Source of the DNA: Streptococcus mitis
GTDB lineage: Bacteria; Bacillota; Bacilli; Lactobacillales; Streptococcaceae
Length of the DNA stretch: 7,068 bases
NCBI GenBank assembly: GCA_018364455.1
Contig: JAGZLW010000072.1
Location: 1-7,068, forward strand
Direction of reading: 5' to 3'
This document shows positions 3,963-7,068 of this stretch, one piece after another. A model generated the notes under the pieces. That model had not been told where the DNA came from, ran no database searches, and was given only the letters and a program-made list of their open reading frames with translations. The first letter of the stretch is position 1. Every line of letters starts with the position of its first letter. Position numbers and translations under genes: made by a program.

Positions 3963-5084
3963 ATGGCTGATATTACGGTAAATCAAGTGGCAACACAGAC
4001 CTTCTATCAAATCCCACAAATTTTCATGGTAAATATTAAGAAGAAATTTTCTGCTGAAGGGAAACCTACTGGGAAAATCAAGATGACGAGTGTCTATGCC
4101 AAGAAATTGTCAAATGATGGCAAAATTGCTTATGGTGTACTCTATGATCGATGTATGTTGAGTATTCATTCTTACAGAAACGGTGAACTGACTTATGTTG
4201 ATAAGAATGGTTCAGTATTTCTTGTCTATACGGTTGAGGACTTAATGGAAATTTTAGATCGTAGTAAGCCAACTGTATTGAAAATCAAGAAAGAATTGAA
4301 AGAGCTTGGATTGCTTCGTGCAGTGAAACAAGGAAAGAATCGTCCGAATCGATTGTATCTTCAAAATGTGAATGCTGAATTACAAGAATATGAACACTAT
4401 GATGCTGAAGTCGTAGAAAAAGGACGTGATAAAGGAACTGTAGTCTACCACCATGTAAAAACTTTAGATTACAAAGGTTGTGTCTTGTTTGAAATTGAAC
4501 GTCCAAATAGTGAAGAAAACTCTGTTTTAGAAAAGCCTATCAAATCAACGAATTCTGGAAGTCAAAAAACTTTACCTCCAAAAAAGGCTGTTAAATCAAC
4601 GAATTTTGGAAGTCAAAAATTTTTACTTCCTGAGGTAAAAAAATTTGACCCTATTAAGACTGAGAAGAGTCACACTGAGAATAATAGTACTAGACATAGT
4701 TCTAGAAAGCCTGCTTCCAATTCTAACGAATTGGATCAGCCTGCTGGAACTTGTGACATTCCTTCTCAAAAAACAAGTGAGAAGAAATTTATCAAACCTC
4801 AAGTCTATTCTCTTTTGCAGGAAATTGCGGATAGCTACTTTGATCATTTACCGTGGGATAATGCTTATCATCTGACCCATCGTCAGAAGATGAAAATTGG
4901 TAGCTTTTTGGAGACTGGCTGGGTGACGAGTTCAGAAGTCTTGCATTGTATTGAGCGGATTCCTCAAGATTGTGAGAGTCCGTATGCTTACTTGGTTACG
5001 TCCATTGAAAATTTGATGGCTGAGAGAAAGTTAGAAGTCAAGTTGAATGCTCATAAGAGGGCGCAGGAGCATTATGGGGGGTGA
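3963..5084 (+). CDS. repA: Replication initiator protein, RepA_N type
   Basis: A 373-residue protein. Residues about 8-135 match the RepA_N initiator domain: QTFYQIPQIF (12-21), KKLSNDGKIAYGVLYDR (47-63), then the winged-helix part YTVEDLMEILDRSKPTVLKIKKELKELGLL (89-118, given here as a span) with GKNRPNRLYLQ after it. A long polar linker (about 180-280) contains a 17-residue tandem repeat (KSTNSGSQK at 194, KSTNFGSQK at 211). The C-terminal domain (about 281-373) begins KPQVYSLLQEIADSYF. Proteins of this family bind an origin within or near their own gene and start theta replication of low-GC Gram-positive plasmids and some ICEs. GGGAG lies 9 nt before the ATG. Together with the integrase it suggests an element that replicates when excised. 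Confidence 0.88.
   Translation: MADITVNQVATQTFYQIPQIFMVNIKKKFSAEGKPTGKIKMTSVYAKKLSNDGKIAYGVLYDRCMLSIHSYRNGELTYVDKNGSVFLVYTVEDLMEILDRSKPTVLKIKKELKELGLLRAVKQGKNRPNRLYLQNVNAELQEYEHYDAEVVEKGRDKGTVVYHHVKTLDYKGCVLFEIERPNSEENSVLEKPIKSTNSGSQKTLPPKKAVKSTNFGSQKFLLPEVKKFDPIKTEKSHTENNSTRHSSRKPASNSNELDQPAGTCDIPSQKTSEKKFIKPQVYSLLQEIADSYFDHLPWDNAYHLTHRQKMKIGSFLETGWVTSSEVLHCIERIPQDCESPYAYLVTSIENLMAERKLEVKLNAHKRAQEHYGG
4542..4641 (+). repeat. Tandem 51-bp repeat inside repA, candidate origin iterons
   Basis: Two 38-bp copies (4542-4579 and 4593-4630) are identical at 34 of 38 positions and spaced 51 bp (17 codons). Partial similarity continues upstream of each copy. Just downstream, GAGGTAAA (4632-4639) is the exact inverse of TTTACCTC in the first copy, and TTTTTAC/GTAAAAA (4620-4626/4635-4641) forms an 7-bp inverted repeat. 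In RepA_N plasmids such as pAD1 and pSK41 the replication origin lies in repeats inside the linker-coding part of rep, which is this position. The repeat also encodes a repeated peptide, so a purely protein-level cause is possible. Confidence 0.6.
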
Positions 5085-5088
5085 AGAT

Positions 5089-5325
5089 ATGCAGAAAAAA
5101 AGAGGAGACTCTTTGTGGGATGAGTTCAGCAGTTTTGATTTCACTTTTAAAATGTTGCCAAATGGGTTTGCTGAGCATACTTGTTCAAATGGAAATTGGA
5201 CGGTAGAGACGTTGGAGTGTTTGATTCAGGCTGTTTTAGATGTGTCTGATGATGAAGGTATCTCTCGTGAAACAGTGAAAGAATGGGTTGATTTTTATCA
5301 GCCAGTAGATGTGTCTGATGACTAG
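5089..5325 (+). CDS. Small acidic hypothetical protein, 78 aa
   Basis: The ATG at 5089 is preceded by GGGGGGTGA (5076-5084), a good match to the 16S anti-SD, 4 nt upstream and overlapping the repA stop codon. An alternative ATG at 5074 would overlap repA. The product starts MQKKRGDSLWDEF, is acidic, and ends with a repeat of DVSDD seen also at residue 51. The DNA repeat TAGATGTGTCTGATGA occurs at 5237-5252 and 5306-5321. No known motif is recognised. Coupling to repA suggests a role connected with replication or copy number, which is inferred only from position. Confidence 0.7.
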   Translation: MQKKRGDSLWDEFSSFDFTFKMLPNGFAEHTCSNGNWTVETLECLIQAVLDVSDDEGISRETVKEWVDFYQPVDVSDD

Positions 5326-5338
5326 ACAAAGAAAAACG

Positions 5339-5540
5339 ATGAAAAACTATTATCAACAACCTTACTTGTTAATTCCCTTGTAGTTCTAGGGGCATGTTCA
5401 AATGATGTGGGATTATCTGATACAGAGGTCTCTCTGACTTAATAATACGCTCAGATAAAAAAGCAGATGACTAAGTTGTTGAAGGAAAAGCAAAATAATA
5501 CGACGATTTATACAAAATCGTCTGACAACTAAACTCTTGA
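5339..5540 (+). pseudogene. Decayed lipoprotein gene
   Basis: ATG 5339 is followed by five A. Adding one A would restore MKKLLSTTLLVNSLVVLGACS, a typical lipoprotein signal peptide with lipobox LGAC (cysteine codon 5395-5397), followed by NDVGLSDTEVSLT. As written, the ATG frame stops at once after 14 residues (TAG 5380), and the lipobox frame ends at TAA 5440. Downstream pieces of a hydrophilic protein appear in other frames (SDKKADD, VVEGKAK, DDLYKIV), each cut by stops. This is best read as the 5' part of a membrane-anchored lipoprotein with at least one frameshift and several nonsense changes. The 3' limit is approximate. The lipoprotein family is not identified. Confidence 0.7.
5502..5522. 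repeat. 8-bp perfect inverted repeat
   Basis: GACGATTT (5502-5509) and AAATCGTC (5515-5522) form a perfect stem with an ATACA loop inside the decayed region. Read on the minus strand it is followed by GTATTATTTTGC, so it might act as a weak minus-strand terminator. No minus-strand gene nearby needs one. Confidence 0.5.
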
Positions 5541-5800
5541 CCTGAGCAAGTCGGTAAACTGCTGATGTACATTGAAAATTGAATACCCCCACTGTCCTGA
5601 TTAGCGGAACTAAGCATAAAAAGAAGAACAAGGGCGGTGTGTAGGCTAGAAAAGGATATCTAGTGCTGTTCCACCACGTAAAAGCAGGCAAAGCCTAAGC
5701 TGAAGGAGTTTGCGGTTTCTAGACTTAAAACCGTGTGTAAAAAATACAGCAGGTATGTACGTCATATCTCGGCATGGCTGTAAATCAGCCTTGATTCAGT
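5541..5800. other. Degenerate interval without an intact gene
   Basis: No complete gene with a ribosome binding site is visible. Plus-strand frames hold short peptide-like pieces, such as TVLISGTKHKKKNKGGV and ARKGYLVLFHHVKAGKA in one frame separated by a stop, and KQAKPKLKEFAVSRLKTV in another, which suggest remnants of one or more former genes continuing from the lipoprotein pseudogene. Small inverted repeats are CGGTTT/AAACCG (5713-5733) and GGCTG/CAGCC (5776-5790). The latter lies 10 bp before the ribosome binding site of the next gene. Confidence 0.5.
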
Positions 5801-5814
5801 AAGGAGGAGACAAG

Positions 5815-6129
5815 ATGAATCAATCAAAATTAGTTACAGAGGTCACTTTAGCTGACCTTAGACGCTTGGGAAATCAAGGGAATGCAACCGCAAGACTTGA
5901 TAATGGCGATGAAATAAAATTAACCAGCAGATATGGTTTGGTACCTAAAAAAGGATATCTAGCAGGGAAACTAGAAACAGTTTGGATGATTGTAGAATAT
6001 TCTAAAATTTATAAAGAGATTCGCACCATCAAACGAGGTGATGTTTTAGTGGCTAGACGCATTAAACAAGGAAATACCAATCGTTTACTGCTGACTGGTA
6101 AAGGATATCATCGTCCAACGAAGCATTAA
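5815..6129 (+). CDS. Hypothetical basic protein, 104 aa
   Basis: The ATG follows an excellent ribosome binding site (AAGGAGGAG, 5801-5809) by 5 nt. The product is basic, has no signal peptide or membrane segment, and looks beta-rich: LADLRRLGNQGNATARL (12-28), DEIKLTSRYGLVPKKGYLAG (32-51), VWMIVEY (56-62), GDVLVARRI (75-83), LLLTGKGYHRPTKH at the end. I do not recognise the family. It is followed directly by an inverted repeat that fits a terminator, and it lies in front of a surface exclusion gene, so it is probably part of the element's own gene set. No promoter is obvious upstream. Confidence 0.75.
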   Translation: MNQSKLVTEVTLADLRRLGNQGNATARLDNGDEIKLTSRYGLVPKKGYLAGKLETVWMIVEYSKIYKEIRTIKRGDVLVARRIKQGNTNRLLLTGKGYHRPTKH

Positions 6130-6155
6130 ACAGATAGAGCCTCATCTATCTGTTT
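6128..6155 (+). terminator. Strong hairpin after the 104-aa gene
   Basis: AAACAGATAGA (6128-6138) and TCTATCTGTTT (6145-6155) form a perfect 11-bp stem with loop GCCTCA, overlapping the stop codon. The U-run is only the three T of the right arm followed by AATC, so termination may be incomplete. Confidence 0.6.
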
Positions 6156-6203
6156 AATCAAGGAGAGGAGATTTGATATGTTTTAAACGTCCTATCTTTG
6201 ATT
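6156..6203 (+). other. Imperfect inverted repeat enclosing a start-stop mini-frame
   Basis: AATCAAGGAGAGG (6156-6168) pairs with CCTATCTTTGATT (6191-6203) at 12 of 13 positions (one G-U, one mismatch). The left arm contains a strong ribosome binding site (GGAGAGGAG), and 8 nt later comes ATG TTT TAA (6178-6186), a two-codon frame. It may be a relic of a deleted gene or a regulatory leader. Nothing shows function. Confidence 0.4.
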
Positions 6204-6235
6204 AAGCGGATAGATGAATGAAAATCAAGAAAAAA

Positions 6236-6264
6236 TTGAGAAAAACCTCTAAAAATGGTAAAAT
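6236..6264 (+). promoter_or_regulatory. Promoter of the surface exclusion gene
   Basis: TTGAGA (6236-6241), a 17-nt spacer and TAAAAT (6259-6264), with TG one base before the -10 (6256-6257), make a good extended -10 promoter. The transcript would begin about 6271 and have a leader of about 50 nt. Confidence 0.75.
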
Positions 6265-6319
6265 AAAAGTATAAAATAAATATTTTAAGAACGTTTTTAA
6301 ACAAAAAGGAGATAAGATT

Positions 6320-7068
6320 ATGAAATTGAGAACAACTATCTTGGCAACAACTGCCAGCGTAATTTTGCTTGGGTTAGGAAATAGTCAACCTGTGTATGCG
6401 AATAGTACAACGAGTAGTCAGGTAGAAAATTTAAAAAGTGAATTGATTAAAGCTAAGAGAGAATATGAACAAGCCAAAAGTATCTATGACAATGCTTTAT
6501 CATCTGCACCTAGCAATACGATTACACTGAGTGATAAGTATATAAAGGCTTTGAAGACGGCTTTTTCTGATTTTAATGTTAGCCAGACTGAACGTGACAG
6601 TGCGAAGTCTATTTTGCAATCAGAAAGTTTAAGATTAAAGAATCAAAATAGTTTCCACAAAGATGTTGTTGATGAGGGAGAACGTCTGGATGTCAACAAT
6701 CTACCGCTAGCTATTCGTCAGGAGTTGTCATTTTTTGCCCAAGATTTAATTAACCAAGTTCGTTCTCAGGTTGGGACACCTAGAGTCAGTGTTTCTAGTT
6801 CGGCAATTGATTTTGCGGATAAGGTGGCAAAGGAGTATGTAAAAGATGATTGGGGATTATCTAAATTAAGCACATTAGGTGTATCAGGTCACAATGCCGA
6901 AGGTATAAACCGAGTTGCAAAAACCTATGGCTTACCTACCTCAGATGCTGAATCTGAAAAAAGAGGAGGGCAACTGTATGAGAATTTGTTCTTTAGACCT
7001 GTATCATTAAGAGAAGCTACCAAATCTCAGCTAAAAGAAGCTATTTATACTGGTATGGTTGAATTTAT
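6320..7068 (+). CDS. SEC10/PgrA-family surface exclusion protein, N-terminal part
   Basis: AAGGAG lies 8 nt before the ATG. The first 27 residues are a Sec signal peptide (basic MKLR, hydrophobic TTILATTASVILLGLG, cleavage after VYA). Residues about 34-60 are helical and coiled-coil-like (QVENLKSELIKAKREYEQAK). From about 128 on, the pattern LPLAIRQELSFFAQDLINQV, then VSSSAIDFADKVAKEY, GHNAEGINRVAKTYGL and ENLFFRPVSLREA fits the SEC10/PgrA surface exclusion domain. Such proteins are secreted, often wall-anchored by LPXTG at the C-terminus, and reduce uptake of the same conjugative element by a cell already carrying it. The gene runs off the window after 249 residues, so the C-terminal anchor cannot be seen. 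Confidence 0.85.
   Translation, partial: MKLRTTILATTASVILLGLGNSQPVYANSTTSSQVENLKSELIKAKREYEQAKSIYDNALSSAPSNTITLSDKYIKALKTAFSDFNVSQTERDSAKSILQSESLRLKNQNSFHKDVVDEGERLDVNNLPLAIRQELSFFAQDLINQVRSQVGTPRVSVSSSAIDFADKVAKEYVKDDWGLSKLSTLGVSGHNAEGINRVAKTYGLPTSDAESEKRGGQLYENLFFRPVSLREATKSQLKEAIYTGMVEF

Noticed and set aside
4645..4875. Plus-strand 76-codon frame and several minus-strand frames inside repA
   Set aside because: Shadows of repA in other frames, without ribosome binding sites.
5413..5691. Minus-strand 92-codon frame in the decayed interval
   Set aside because: No ribosome binding site or promoter, and the plus strand carries recognisable lipoprotein remnants there. Treated as chance.

Overview
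The window looks like one end of an integrative, conjugative or mobilizable element from a low-GC Gram-positive bacterium, most likely Streptococcus. The grounds are the AT-rich base use, the AAGGAG-type ribosome binding sites, the tyrosine integrase of streptococcal phage/ICE type, the RepA_N-type replication initiator, and a SEC10/PgrA-type surface exclusion protein at the right edge. The species cannot be fixed from the sequence.

Layout. (1) 1-1320, minus strand: a complete tyrosine integrase with its own terminator and a candidate promoter. (2) About 1320-1650: a gene-free stretch with several small hairpins, one of which is a good minus-strand terminator for the next gene. (3) 1653-2240, minus strand: a PemK/MazF-fold toxin with no protein antitoxin. 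Instead it is preceded by a promoter, a short tandem repeat with an exact 36-nt period and a strong intrinsic terminator. This is the layout of a type III toxin-antitoxin system (ToxIN/CptIN/TenpIN), in which a repeat RNA is the antitoxin. I consider this the most interesting item in the window. (4) 2311-2534, plus strand: a compact transcription unit for a 57-residue hydrophobic peptide whose stop codon lies in the loop of its terminator. (5) 2534-2854, minus strand: a 106-residue protein with one predicted membrane segment. (6) 2867-5325, plus strand: a terminator-like leader hairpin, then a closely packed cluster of a 122-aa unknown, a 66-aa helical protein, a 92-aa zinc-ribbon protein, a 54-aa winged-helix-like protein, the replication initiator, and a 78-aa acidic protein. 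The initiator gene contains a 51-bp tandem repeat at the place where RepA_N plasmids often carry their origin. (7) 5339-5800: a decayed lipoprotein gene and its remnants. (8) 5815-6155: a 104-aa basic unknown with a terminator. (9) 6236-7068: a strong promoter and the 5' part of a secreted surface exclusion protein, cut by the window edge.

How it fits together: the integrase moves the element in and out of the chromosome. The RepA-like initiator probably replicates the excised circle. The toxin with its RNA antitoxin would stabilise the element and/or block phages. The exclusion protein would limit re-entry of the same element during conjugation. No relaxase, coupling protein or VirB4 is visible here, so conjugation itself is inferred only from the last gene.
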